This document shows positions 1-8,383 of a DNA stretch of 13,170 bases, piece by piece. Under the pieces are notes generated by a model. The model searched no databases and had not been told where the DNA came from. It was given only the letters and a program-made list of their open reading frames with translations. The DNA is from DASUBN01 sp036263155 (lineage in GTDB: Bacteria > Pseudomonadota > Gammaproteobacteria > Natronospirales > REEB76): positions 1 to 13,170 of the forward strand of contig DATAHN010000149.1 of NCBI GenBank assembly GCA_036263155.1, in the 5' to 3' direction. How positions within the stretch are numbered: the first letter of the stretch is position 1; each line of letters opens with the position of its first letter. A program made the position numbers and the translations under genes.

Positions 1-39
1 GTGTACGATATGCACAGCCTCCAAGCCCGCACGGGACGC

Positions 40-603
40 ATGTCCGCCACCGATTTCCACGACCTCGACGAGAGCCTGCGGCGCGCCGGCGCCCCCAGCG
101 ACGCGCCCGAATCCCACGGCATGCTGTGCGGCGCGCTCTGCGCCGGGGTGGACGAGGCCGGCGACTGGCTGGATCAGCTCCTGGACCAGGCGAACGGCCC
201 GGAGGAGGCGCAGGAGGCCTGCCGGCGCCTGCTGAGCGAGCTCTGCGACGACACCCGCAAGCGCCTGCGTGCCGGCGCGCTGGAGTTCGCGCCGCTCCTG
301 CCGGACGACGAGACCGGCCTCGCGGACCGCACCGATGCCCTGGGCGAGTGGTGCCAGGGTTTCCTGTTCGGCATGGGGCTCGCGGGCGCCGCGCTAAAGC
401 TGGATGAGCTCAGTCCCGAGACCGGCGAGGTGCTGAAGGACATGAACGAGATCGCCCAGGCCGGCTTCGAGGGCGAGGACAGCGACGAGGACGAGACTGC
501 CTACGCCGAGATCGTGGAATACGTGCGGGTGGGTGTGCAGTTGCTCTACGAAGAGCTTCAACCGGTACCGCCGCCGATGCCCGCCTCAGAGACATTGCAC
601 TAG
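40..603 (+). CDS. ygfB: UPF0149 (YgfB/YecA-like) family protein
   Basis: Small acidic protein of the UPF0149/YgfB family, 187 residues from this start. What is seen: an ESHGMLCGALCAG segment near the N-terminus, a DRTDALGEWCQGFLFGMGL core, and an acidic linker followed by EIVEYVRVGVQLLYEEL, ending in TLH. I recognise these as the E. coli YgfB pattern, including the terminal TLH. The start at 40 (MSATDFHDL) is preferred because it matches the family N-terminus. In-frame GTG at 1 and ATG at 10 would add 13 or 10 unrelated residues and sit on the window edge. The Shine-Dalgarno is weak. It is followed after 15 bp by pepP, the same order as E. coli ygfB-pepP-ubiH-ubiI. The biochemical role is not evident from sequence; it is probably a cytoplasmic helper or regulatory protein. 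Confidence 0.9.
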   Translation: MSATDFHDLDESLRRAGAPSDAPESHGMLCGALCAGVDEAGDWLDQLLDQANGPEEAQEACRRLLSELCDDTRKRLRAGALEFAPLLPDDETGLADRTDALGEWCQGFLFGMGLAGAALKLDELSPETGEVLKDMNEIAQAGFEGEDSDEDETAYAEIVEYVRVGVQLLYEELQPVPPPMPASETLH

Positions 604-618
604 GAGCCGGACCGCGCG

Positions 619-1932
619 ATGCAGCAGCAAGAGTTCGCCCGCCGCCGCAAGGACCTCATGCGCATGATGGGGCGCGGCGCCATCGCCATCGTGCCCGCCG
701 CCCGCGAGAAGATCCGCAACCGCGACAGCCACTACCCCTTCCGCCAGGACTCGGACTTCCACTACCTCACGGGCTTCCCGGAGCCGGACGCGGTGGCGGT
801 GCTGGTGCCGGGGCGCGAGCAGGCGGAGTACATCCTGTTCTGCCGCGACCGGGACCCGGTGATGGAGACCTGGAACGGCCGGCGCGCCGGTCCCGAGGGC
901 GCCACCCGGACCTACGGCGCGGACGACGCGTTCCCGGTGGGCGACATCGACGAGATCCTGCCGCACCTCATGGAGAACTGCGACCGGGTGTTCTACACCA
1001 TGGGCGCCTCCCCCGAGTTCGACAAGCACGTGATCTCCTGGGTGAACCAGCTCAAGGCCCAGAACCGCCAGGGCATCCATCCGCCCCAGGAGTTCGTGGC
1101 GCTGGACCACCTCTTGCACGACATGCGCCTCTACAAGAGCAAGGCGGAGGCGGAGGCCATGCGCGCCGCCGCCCGGGTCTCGGTGTCCGCCCATGAGCGC
1201 GCCATGCGCGCCTGCCGACCCGGCATGAACGAGGGCGAGCTGGAGGCGGAGTTCCTGCACGAGTTCCGCCGCCACGGCGGCACCGCCGCCTACAACCCCA
1301 TCGTGGGCGGCGGCGAGAACGGCTGCATCCTGCACTACAACGAGAACAACCAGCCGCTCCGTGACGGCGACCTGGTGCTGATCGACGCCGCCTGCGAGCT
1401 GGACTGCTACGCCTCGGACATCACCCGCACCTTCCCGGTGAACGGGCGCTACTCGCCGGAACAGCGCGCGGTGTACGACCTGGTGCTGAAGTCGCAGCTC
1501 GCCGCCATCGACAAGGCGCGCCCGGGCGAGCACTGGAACGCGCCCCACGAGGAGGCGGTGAAAGTGCTGACGGCGGGCCTCGTGAAGCTGGAGCTCCTGA
1601 AGGGCTCCGTGTCCAAGCTCATCAAGGACGAGGCCTACAAGACCTTCTACATGCACCGCACCGGCCACTGGCTCGGGCTCGACGTGCACGACGTGGGCGA
1701 CTACAAGGTGGGCGACGAGTGGCGCGAGCTGGAGCCCGGCATGGTGCTGACGGTGGAGCCCGGCCTCTACATCGCCCCCGGCACCAAGGGCGTGCCGAAG
1801 CGCTTCCAGGGCATCGGCGTGCGCATCGAGGACGACGTGCTGGTGACCAAGGGCGCGCCGGACGTGCTGACGGGCGCACTCGTCAAGGATGCGGACGAGA
1901 TCGAGACCGTCATGCAGCGGCGTCTTCTGTAA
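619..1932 (+). CDS. pepP: Xaa-Pro aminopeptidase (aminopeptidase P II)
   Basis: Cytoplasmic dimetal aminopeptidase that removes an N-terminal residue preceding proline, 437 residues against about 440 in E. coli PepP. An N-terminal creatinase-like domain (about 1-170, with the FRQDSDFHYLTGF segment) precedes a pita-bread catalytic domain. The five metal ligands are visible and correctly spaced: D256 and D267 (LIDAACELDCYASDITRTF), H350 (RTGHWLGLDVHDVG), E380 (VLTVEPGLY) and E404 (GIGVRIEDDVL). H357 fits the second conserved active-site histidine. A TAGGAG Shine-Dalgarno, which includes the stop of the upstream gene, lies 12 nt before the ATG. ubiH starts 6 nt after the stop, so this is an operon member. 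Nothing suggests a defect. Confidence 0.97.
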   Translation: MQQQEFARRRKDLMRMMGRGAIAIVPAAREKIRNRDSHYPFRQDSDFHYLTGFPEPDAVAVLVPGREQAEYILFCRDRDPVMETWNGRRAGPEGATRTYGADDAFPVGDIDEILPHLMENCDRVFYTMGASPEFDKHVISWVNQLKAQNRQGIHPPQEFVALDHLLHDMRLYKSKAEAEAMRAAARVSVSAHERAMRACRPGMNEGELEAEFLHEFRRHGGTAAYNPIVGGGENGCILHYNENNQPLRDGDLVLIDAACELDCYASDITRTFPVNGRYSPEQRAVYDLVLKSQLAAIDKARPGEHWNAPHEEAVKVLTAGLVKLELLKGSVSKLIKDEAYKTFYMHRTGHWLGLDVHDVGDYKVGDEWRELEPGMVLTVEPGLYIAPGTKGVPKRFQGIGVRIEDDVLVTKGAPDVLTGALVKDADEIETVMQRRLL

Positions 1933-1938
1933 GCAGCC

Positions 1939-3171
1939 ATGCCTGCTCAACCCCAGACTGAATTCGACTTGCTGATCGTGGGCGGCGGGCTGGTGGGCGC
2001 CAGTCTTGCGGCTGCTCTCGCACCCCTGCCCTTGAAGCTCGCGGTGGTGGAGGCGGCGCCCTTCGGCAGCCGCGGCCAGCCGAGTTTCGACGACCGCATC
2101 ACCGCCCTCGCGGAGGGCAGCCGCCGCATCTACCAGGCCATGGGCGTGTGGCCCGGCCTCGCGCCGGAGGCGGCGCCCATCCGCCGCATCCACGTCTCGG
2201 ACAAGGGGCGCCTCGGCGCCACGCGCCTCAGCGCCGACGAGGCGAAGGTGGAGGCCCTGGGCTGGGTGACGCCGAACCGGCTCATCGGCAAGGCACTCAT
2301 GGAGTTCATCGCGGGCCGGGACAACATCCGCCTGCTGGCGCCGGCCAAGCTCAAGTCCTTCAGCACGGATGCTGGCCACGTGCAGGCGGAGATCGAAGCG
2401 GAGCAGCCCCTCACCGTCAGGGCACGGCTATTGATCGCCGCGGATGGCGCCCAATCTGCGATCCGCGCGAAGCTCGGCGTGGCCGCCGACCGCACGGATT
2501 ACGCCCAGACCGCCATCGTCTGCAACGTGCGGGTGGAGCGGCCCGAGCCTGAGACCGCGTTCGAGCGTTTCGCCGACAGCGGTCCCGTGGCGCTCCTGCC
2601 CATGGGCGGCGACAAGTATGGGTTCGTGTGGGTCACGGACACCGCGGCCGCGCCAGCCCTCCTCGGGCTCGAGGACGCCGTGTTCGCCGAACAGGCGGCG
2701 GCGGGGTTCGGCGGGCGCTTCGGCAAGTTCCTGCAGGTGGGCAGGCGGGCGAGCTATCCCTTGAGCATGGTGCGCGCCCAGTCCCAGCAGGCGCCGCGCA
2801 CGCTCATCATCGGCAATGCCGCCCATGCGCTGCATCCCGTGGCGGCGCAGGGATTCAATCTCTCCCTGCGGGACGTGGCCATGCTCGCCGAGGTGGTGGC
2901 GGACGCGCACCGAGCCGGTGAGGACATCGGCGCGCCGGAGGTGCTATCGCGCTACGTGGACGCGCGTGGCGCAGACCAGAAGGGCACGGCGCTGTTCGCC
3001 GACATCCTGAACCGCGTGTTCGCCAACCCGCTCACCACCGTAGCCTTCGGCCGCAATGCCGGCCTCCTGGCCATGGAACTCATGCCTACGGTGCGCGGCA
3101 CGTTCCTCAAGCACAACATGGGTCTCGCGGGGCGCCTGCCGAGGCTGGCCCGCGGGTTGCCGCTGACATGA
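1939..3171 (+). CDS. ubiH: 2-octaprenyl-6-methoxyphenyl hydroxylase (ubiquinone biosynthesis)
   Basis: FAD-dependent monooxygenase of ubiquinone ring modification; in E. coli UbiH hydroxylates C1 of the ring using O2 and reducing equivalents. The 410-residue protein has the N-terminal dinucleotide fold LLIVGGGLVGASLA (G15-x-G17-x-x-G20), the DDRITALAEGSRRIYQAMG region typical of the UbiH/UbiF/UbiI family, and a second FAD motif GNAAHALHPVAAQGFNL (G292-N293 to L308). The Asn where many relatives have GDAAH, and the following SLRDVAMLAEV, match E. coli UbiH more closely than UbiI or UbiF. It starts 6 nt after pepP and its stop overlaps the next start as ATGA. Probably peripheral to the membrane within the Ubi complex, since no transmembrane segment is seen. 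Confidence 0.93.
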   Translation: MPAQPQTEFDLLIVGGGLVGASLAAALAPLPLKLAVVEAAPFGSRGQPSFDDRITALAEGSRRIYQAMGVWPGLAPEAAPIRRIHVSDKGRLGATRLSADEAKVEALGWVTPNRLIGKALMEFIAGRDNIRLLAPAKLKSFSTDAGHVQAEIEAEQPLTVRARLLIAADGAQSAIRAKLGVAADRTDYAQTAIVCNVRVERPEPETAFERFADSGPVALLPMGGDKYGFVWVTDTAAAPALLGLEDAVFAEQAAAGFGGRFGKFLQVGRRASYPLSMVRAQSQQAPRTLIIGNAAHALHPVAAQGFNLSLRDVAMLAEVVADAHRAGEDIGAPEVLSRYVDARGADQKGTALFADILNRVFANPLTTVAFGRNAGLLAMELMPTVRGTFLKHNMGLAGRLPRLARGLPLT

Positions 3172-4373
3172 AGTTTGATTGCGATGTCGCGATTGTCGGC
3201 GGCGGTGTCGTCGGGGCGGCGCTCGCCTGCGCGCTGGCGGACGCCGGATTCTCACTCGCGTTAATCGATGCCCAGTCACCGGCACCCTACGACCCCAAGG
3301 GCGAGGTGGACCTGCGTGTGTTCGCCCTCTCGGCGGCGAGCCGGCGCATCCTGACGGCGCTGGGCGCCTGGGAGGCGGTGGCGGCAGCGCGTGTCTCGCC
3401 CTACCGGCAGATGCAGGTGTGGGACGCGGGCGGCAAGGGCAGCATCCACTTCGACTGCGCGGACCTGGGTGAGCCGGAACTCGGCTACATCGTGGAGAAC
3501 TCGCTGCTGCAGCATGCACTCTGGGCGCGTCTGCAGCAGCACCCGGCGGTGAAGCTCCTGCATCCGGCCCGGGCCGAGGCGCTCAAGCTTGAGGACGCGG
3601 GCGCGACCCTGGATCTCGACCACGGGCGGCGCCTGCGTGCGCGCCTGGTGGTGGCGGCGGACGGCGCGGCATCCGCGACGCGCGCCCTCGCCGGCATCGA
3701 GGTGGAGAACGAACCCTACGGCCAGCGCGCGGTGGTGGCCCACGTCAGCACCGAACGGGCCCATCAAGACACGGCCTGGCAGCGCTTCCTGCCCACCGGG
3801 CCTCTGGCGTTCCTGCCGCTCGCGGACGGACGCTGCTCGATCGTCTGGTCGGCGGATGAGGCGGAGGCGGCGCGCCTCCTGGCGCTGGACGACGCCGGCT
3901 TCTGCGCCGCGCTCACCCAGGCGAGCGAGTCGCGCCTGGGGGCCGTGACCGCCGCCACCCGCCGGGTGGCGTTCCCGCTGCAGCGGCTGCATGCCCGGGA
4001 GTACGTGCGGGAGCGCTTCGCGCTCGCCGGGGACGCGGCGCATGCCCTGCATCCGCTCGCGGGTCAGGGCGTGAACCTGGGATTGCTCGACGCGGCGGCG
4101 CTCGCGCAGGTTCTGACGGACGCGGAGCGCAAAGGGCGTGACATCGGTGATCTTGGAGTGCTCCGGCGCTACGAACGCTGGCGCAAGGGCGACAATCTCG
4201 CGATGATCTTCGCGCTAGACGGGTTTAAACGGCTTTTCAGCAGCGATATCGCGGGTATAGCCACGCTGCGGAACGCAGGATTGCGCGCTGTAGACCGTTT
4301 TACGCCGCTTAAACACGCATTTGTGCGCCGCGCCATGGGTTTGACGGGCGATTTGCCGGTTTTGGCGCGCTGA
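3168..4373 (+). CDS. ubiI: UbiI/VisC-like FAD-dependent ubiquinone ring hydroxylase
   Basis: Second flavin monooxygenase of the UbiH/COQ6 family, 401 residues, near the usual UbiI length. It has the FAD motif VAIVGGGVVGAALA (G11, G13, G16), a family segment LRVFALSAASRRIL, and the second FAD motif GDAAHALHPLAGQGVNLGLLDAAAL from G288-D289. The C-terminus (LRNAGLRAVDRFTPLKHAFVRRAMGLTGDLPVLAR in two parts) resembles the VisC ending. UbiI introduces the C5 hydroxyl of the ring in E. coli; UbiF or the broader-specificity UbiL are alternatives that gene order does not exclude. It overlaps ubiH by 4 bp (ATGA), which suggests translational coupling. The last 50 or so codons use noticeably more A/T at third positions than the rest of the gene. 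Confidence 0.85.
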   Translation: MKFDCDVAIVGGGVVGAALACALADAGFSLALIDAQSPAPYDPKGEVDLRVFALSAASRRILTALGAWEAVAAARVSPYRQMQVWDAGGKGSIHFDCADLGEPELGYIVENSLLQHALWARLQQHPAVKLLHPARAEALKLEDAGATLDLDHGRRLRARLVVAADGAASATRALAGIEVENEPYGQRAVVAHVSTERAHQDTAWQRFLPTGPLAFLPLADGRCSIVWSADEAEAARLLALDDAGFCAALTQASESRLGAVTAATRRVAFPLQRLHAREYVRERFALAGDAAHALHPLAGQGVNLGLLDAAALAQVLTDAERKGRDIGDLGVLRRYERWRKGDNLAMIFALDGFKRLFSSDIAGIATLRNAGLRAVDRFTPLKHAFVRRAMGLTGDLPVLAR

Positions 4374-4386
4374 AACGCGTTTTAAA

Positions 4387-4406
4387 CGCCTCCTGGAGGC
4401 GATTTT
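4387..4406 (+). terminator. Hairpin plus T-run after ubiI
   Basis: Arms CGCCTC (4387-4392) and GAGGCG (4396-4401) enclose a CTG loop and are followed by ATTTTGG. It lies 13 bp after the ubiI stop, the right place for an intrinsic terminator of the pepP-ubi operon. The stem is only 6 bp and the T-run 4 nt, so it may work together with the stronger hairpin just downstream. Confidence 0.55.
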
Positions 4407-4413
4407 GGACAAA

Positions 4414-4440
4414 AGAAAGCCCGCCTAAGCGGGCTTCTTG
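4414..4440 (-). terminator. Bidirectional intrinsic terminator between ubiI and phhB
   Basis: A perfect 8-bp stem, AAGCCCGC (4417-4424) and GCGGGCTT (4429-4436), has a 4-nt loop. Read on the minus strand the stem is followed by TCTTTTG, a good U-tract for ending the phhA-phhB transcript 23 bp after the phhB stop. On the plus strand the tail is CTTG after the stem's own TT, so it is weaker as a terminator for ubiI. Its location between convergent genes fits shared use. Confidence 0.8.
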
Positions 4441-4458
4441 ATGAGAACTGCTCTCAGC

Positions 4459-4806
4459 TCACTTCTTGCCGAGCAACTTGTCCACCTTGGCGGCGCAGAT
4501 GAAGTCGTTCTCGGAGAGGCCGCCGATGGCGTGGGTGGAGTAGCGCACCAGGCAGTGGTTGAAGCCGACTTCCAGGTCCGGATGGTGGCCCTCCTGCTGG
4601 GCGATCCAGGCCACGGCGTTCACGAACATCATGGTCCCCTGGAAACCCTTGAACTTGAAGTCCTTGCGGAGCTCCTTGGCGTCCGGGGTCAGGGTCCAAT
4701 CCGGGGCGATCTTCTTGAGGTAGCGCTCGGATTCTTCCTTGGTCAGGGGGCTGATGCCGCCTTCACAGGGAACACAGTGCTTTTCAGACAACGCAGTGTC
4801 GGACAT
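4459..4806 (-). CDS. phhB: Pterin-4a-carbinolamine dehydratase
   Basis: Dehydrates the 4a-hydroxytetrahydropterin formed by phenylalanine hydroxylase so that the pterin cofactor can be recycled. The protein has 115 residues, normal for the family. The active-site histidines are visible as H74-H75 (EGHHPDLEVG) and H92 (YSTHAIGGL). The 17-residue spacing matches the H62/H79 pair of the mammalian enzyme. An N-terminal CVPCEGG stretch (C11, C14) resembles proteobacterial homologues. A GAGGA Shine-Dalgarno lies 6 nt before the ATG. The gene follows phhA with a 19-bp gap on the same strand, so it is probably co-transcribed with its partner enzyme. It ends at the bidirectional terminator. Confidence 0.95.
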   Translation of the reverse strand: MSDTALSEKHCVPCEGGISPLTKEESERYLKKIAPDWTLTPDAKELRKDFKFKGFQGTMMFVNAVAWIAQQEGHHPDLEVGFNHCLVRYSTHAIGGLSENDFICAAKVDKLLGKK

Positions 4807-4825
4807 GGGATTCCTCAGGGTCGGG

Positions 4826-5632
4826 TTAGGCCCAGCTGACTTTCTTCTCAGCCGGCGGGAAAGTGGGCGCGTGCATGCCGAGCTTCTCGGCCTCCCGGAT
4901 CAGGGCGAACAGGTCCTTGTGGGCCAGGTCGAACATGTCCTGCAGGCTGTCGATGATGAAGTACACGCTCTGGAAGATGTCGATGCGGTAGGGCGTGCGC
5001 AGGGCGTCTATCGGCTCGAAGCGCTTGCGCTGGGGCTTGGGGCTGTCGATGGAATAGGGCGTCTCGCCGTAGGAGGAGACGATGCCCGCGCCATAGGTCT
5101 TGAGGCCTTGCGCCGTGTTTATCAGGCCGAACTCCACCGTGAACCAGTAGAGCCGCGCGAGCTTCACGTGGTCTTCCTTGCGCGCCTGCACGCCGGCCTT
5201 GCCGTAGGCGTGGGTGAACTCGGCGAAGCGCGGGTCCGTGAGCAGCGGCGTGTGGCCGAAGATCTCGTGGAAGATGTCCGGCTCCTGCAGGTAGTCCATC
5301 TCCTCGCGGGAGCGGATGAAGGAGGCGGCGGGGAACTTCTTGTCCGCCAGCAGCTGGAAGAACTGGCCGAAGGGGATGAGCGCCGGCACCGCCGCCACTT
5401 CCCAGCCGGTGTGCCTCTTCAGCACCTCGGAGACTTCCTTGCACTGGGGGATGCGGTCCTGGGGGAACTTCATCACGTCCAGCGCCGCCAGGTACTCGGG
5501 GCAGGCGTACTTCTGGACGATGGGCATCTGGCGGGTGATGAGGTCGTGCCAGACCTCGTGCTCCGCGTCGGTGTAGGCGATGTAGCCAGAGGCATCCGGC
5601 TCCTTCGCGACATATTTTGAAGTCTTACCCAT
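4826..5632 (-). CDS. phhA: Phenylalanine 4-monooxygenase
   Basis: Tetrahydropterin- and iron-dependent enzyme converting phenylalanine to tyrosine with O2. At 268 residues it is the short bacterial form: only the catalytic domain is present, without the N-terminal ACT regulatory domain or C-terminal tetramerisation helix of animal enzymes. The iron facial triad is seen as H122 and H127 (PDIFHEIFGHTPLL) and E167 (YWFTVEFGL), with the 5- and 40-residue spacing of the family. Other landmarks are GWEVAAVPALIP and SSYGETPYSI. The start has an AAGGT-like Shine-Dalgarno 4-5 nt upstream. phhB follows 19 bp downstream. Likely roles are phenylalanine catabolism or tyrosine supply; no transaminase or PhhR-type regulator gene is in the window to tell which. 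Confidence 0.96.
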   Translation of the reverse strand: MGKTSKYVAKEPDASGYIAYTDAEHEVWHDLITRQMPIVQKYACPEYLAALDVMKFPQDRIPQCKEVSEVLKRHTGWEVAAVPALIPFGQFFQLLADKKFPAASFIRSREEMDYLQEPDIFHEIFGHTPLLTDPRFAEFTHAYGKAGVQARKEDHVKLARLYWFTVEFGLINTAQGLKTYGAGIVSSYGETPYSIDSPKPQRKRFEPIDALRTPYRIDIFQSVYFIIDSLQDMFDLAHKDLFALIREAEKLGMHAPTFPPAEKKVSWA

Positions 5633-5659
5633 GGGGACCTTCGGCCTTGAGAGGCGCAG

Positions 5660-5703
5660 ATTTTATCAGGCGGCCTGGCCGGGACCGCTATCCCTTATAT
5701 ATA
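5660..5703 (-). promoter_or_regulatory. Candidate phhA promoter elements
   Basis: The 122 bp between ispG and phhA are AT-rich compared with their surroundings and hold two -10-like sequences on the minus strand. TGATAAAAT at 5668-5660 is an extended -10 (TGnTAAAAT) about 27 bp before the ATG. An alternating TATATATA lies at 5703-5696. Neither has a convincing -35. No sigma-54 GG/GC pair with correct spacing and no TGTAAA-N6-TTTACA TyrR/PhhR box was seen. Which element is used cannot be settled from sequence. Confidence 0.35.
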
Positions 5704-5754
5704 GACCCTTGCCGGGGGATAAAAGTCAGGCATTCCACGTAAGGGAAGATGCGC

Positions 5755-6993
<1,239 letters not shown>

Positions 6994-7003
6994 GGGGGCG
7001 TAA

Positions 7004-7029
7004 ATGATACCGGAGCGGCCCGGTATCAT
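7004..7029. repeat. Perfect inverted repeat in the ispG/hydrolase divergent spacer
   Basis: Arms ATGATACCGG (7004-7013) and CCGGTATCAT (7020-7029) are exact reverse complements around a 6-nt centre. The dyad fills most of the 41 bp between the divergent starts at 6993 and 7035. Each arm ends in TATCAT when read outward, a 5/6 match to a sigma-70 -10 placed just before the start codon on its side. It could therefore be an operator, a pair of weak back-to-back promoters, or both. No -35 is evident for either direction. Confidence 0.7.
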
Positions 7030-7034
7030 GGGTC

Positions 7035-7658
7035 ATGGCCGAGACAGTGGTCTTCGTACATGGGCTTTATATGGTGGGGCTGGAGCTCACGCTCCTCCGC
7101 CGCCGCGTGGCGCGGGGCGGCTTCGAGACCCGCCAGTTCAGCTACCGTTCCGTGAGCCGCGGGCCGGCCCAGAACGCCCAGGCCCTGGGTACCTATCTGC
7201 AGGCCATCCGCACCGAGCGCCTGCACCTCGTCGCCCACAGCCTCGGGGGGCTCGTGATCCTGCGCATGTTCGAGCAGGGCGTGGCGATACCGCCGGGACG
7301 GGTGGTATTCATGGGCTCGCCGGTGCGGGGCAGCCGCGCCGCCGCCTACCTGACCCAGAAGGGCCTGCACTGGGCCATCGGCAAGGCCGGTCCGGGTGGG
7401 CTGGCGGCGAAACACGAACCCCGATGGACAGACCCCAGGGAGCTGGGCGTGATCGCCGGCACCCACGAGTTCGCCATCAACCCCATGAACTTCGGTCTCG
7501 CCTCGCCCCACGACGGGATGGTGGAAGTCGCGGAGACGCGCATCGAGGGCGCCAAGGACACGGCGACGATCCACTCCAACCACACCGGCATGCTGTTCAC
7601 GCGGGAATTGGCGGAGCAGGTGACGGCGTTCCTGCGAGAGGGGATGTTCCTCCGCTGA
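7035..7658 (+). CDS. Alpha/beta-fold hydrolase (lipase/esterase-like)
   Basis: Serine hydrolase of the alpha/beta fold, 207 residues, short and without a cap domain. Visible: a first beta strand and oxyanion region TVVFVHGLYMVG (H9-G10), the nucleophile elbow VAHSLGGLV with S69, an acid candidate D160 in SPHDGMV and the catalytic histidine H183 in SNHTGML. The triad order and spacing are those of a complete enzyme. There is no signal peptide or membrane segment, so a cytoplasmic enzyme is expected; the substrate cannot be told. The ATG at 7035 puts the first strand at residue 4, so little can be missing. No good Shine-Dalgarno is present and the start is only 5 bp past the inverted repeat, so a very short or absent leader is possible. 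It is divergent from ispG. Confidence 0.85.
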   Translation: MAETVVFVHGLYMVGLELTLLRRRVARGGFETRQFSYRSVSRGPAQNAQALGTYLQAIRTERLHLVAHSLGGLVILRMFEQGVAIPPGRVVFMGSPVRGSRAAAYLTQKGLHWAIGKAGPGGLAAKHEPRWTDPRELGVIAGTHEFAINPMNFGLASPHDGMVEVAETRIEGAKDTATIHSNHTGMLFTRELAEQVTAFLREGMFLR

Positions 7659-7837
7659 TCGCCGGCGTTGGTCGCGCCATGGTGCGCTCTCGGCGCGGGC
7701 TTGCTGGATCTCGGCTCATTGCGCGATATCTCGTGGACAATTTCGCACCACCGAAGAAGTGAGAACTGCGTCACGCTCGGTGTTATGTTCAGCCGCTAAC
7801 TTACCCGTCACTTTGATAGGGATTTCCGGGGATCAAT
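7659..7837 (+). promoter_or_regulatory. Spacer with weak promoter for the lipoprotein pair
   Basis: This is the longest non-coding stretch of the window (179 bp). Its second half is less GC-rich. The best promoter hint is an extended -10, TGTTATGTT at 7781-7789, with no good -35 seventeen bases upstream. A GGGGA Shine-Dalgarno lies 7 nt before the ATG at 7838. No convincing terminator for the upstream hydrolase is seen, and no RNA-like structure stood out. Confidence 0.3.
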
Positions 7838-8383
7838 ATGCGTAAGTCATTCGTGTTGGCATGCCTCGCCATGCTCAGCCTCGCCGGCTGCGCCAGTAAC
7901 AGCATCGGGCCGGAGCGGGACATCAATGACCCGACCAACTCGCTGGTGTTCGCCTACGTGGACATGGGCGATGCGCCCACCGAGCTCGAGAGCGCGAGCT
8001 TGAAGCCCCAGGGCGAGGAAGGGTACTGGACCATGGGCGTGGAGGACGGGCTGATGAGCCAGCAGTACCTGCCGCCGGGTTCCTACCAGCTCGCGAGCCT
8101 GTCGGGCTCGAGCTTCCTGCACGGCGCGGTGGTGTACAACTTCCCGGCCTACGGGCGCAACGAGGCCTCGGTGCGCATCCAGAAGCCCGGCATCTACTTC
8201 CTGGGCTCGTTCAAGTACAAGGACGTGGAGACCGGCATGTTCGAGGCCGGCAAGTTCGACATCGAGCGGGTGAAGTCACCGACGGAACTGGAGCTCCTGG
8301 GCCGGCTGCTGAAGCAGGATTGGGTGAAGGGCACCCAGTGGGAAGCGCGCATCCGCGCGCGCATGGCGGAGCTGCACAAGTGA
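7838..8383 (+). CDS. Predicted lipoprotein, unknown function
   Basis: Function not recognised. The 181-residue product starts with a basic-hydrophobic signal (MRKSFVLACLAMLSLAGC) and an LAGC lipobox, making C18 the lipidated residue. The following Ala is compatible with outer-membrane sorting, since there is no Asp at +2. The mature part is predicted rich in beta strand: SLVFAYVDMGD, then LPPGSYQLASLSG, then RIQKPGIYFLGSFKYKD, and a C-terminal region of charged helix (ELELLGRLLKQ to ARMAELHK). The PPG-x-Y and PG-x-Y-x-LG pattern recalls small beta-sandwich lipoproteins of the DUF2846 kind, but I am not sure of that assignment. A GGGGA Shine-Dalgarno lies 7 nt before the ATG. The next lipoprotein gene overlaps it by 4 bp. 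Confidence 0.8.
   Translation: MRKSFVLACLAMLSLAGCASNSIGPERDINDPTNSLVFAYVDMGDAPTELESASLKPQGEEGYWTMGVEDGLMSQQYLPPGSYQLASLSGSSFLHGAVVYNFPAYGRNEASVRIQKPGIYFLGSFKYKDVETGMFEAGKFDIERVKSPTELELLGRLLKQDWVKGTQWEARIRARMAELHK

Noticed and set aside
1..39. GTG start at position 1 for the YgfB-like gene
   Set aside because: The family N-terminus aligns from the ATG at 40. The extra residues look unlike the family and touch the window edge.
586..2379. 597-codon open frame on the minus strand across pepP and ubiH
   Set aside because: Antisense shadow of two well-identified genes. It has low-complexity Ala/Val/His/Leu/Arg composition and no recognisable domain, as expected where GC-rich third positions remove stops.
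5700..5745. Possible sigma-54 promoter for phhA (TGGAATGCC region on the minus strand)
   Set aside because: The GG is present, but no GC follows at the required 10-bp spacing.
6994..7029. Upstream ATG at 7029 for ispG
   Set aside because: It would put the start inside the inverted repeat and add residues unlike known IspG N-termini; there is no Shine-Dalgarno.
7679..7762. Short ATG open frame (27 codons) between the hydrolase and the first lipoprotein
   Set aside because: No Shine-Dalgarno, no hydrophobic or other notable feature, and no way to support it from sequence alone.
7813..7826. TTGATAGGGATTTC as a second FNR-type box before the first lipoprotein
   Set aside because: Only the left half-site matches. 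The right half keeps two of five positions.
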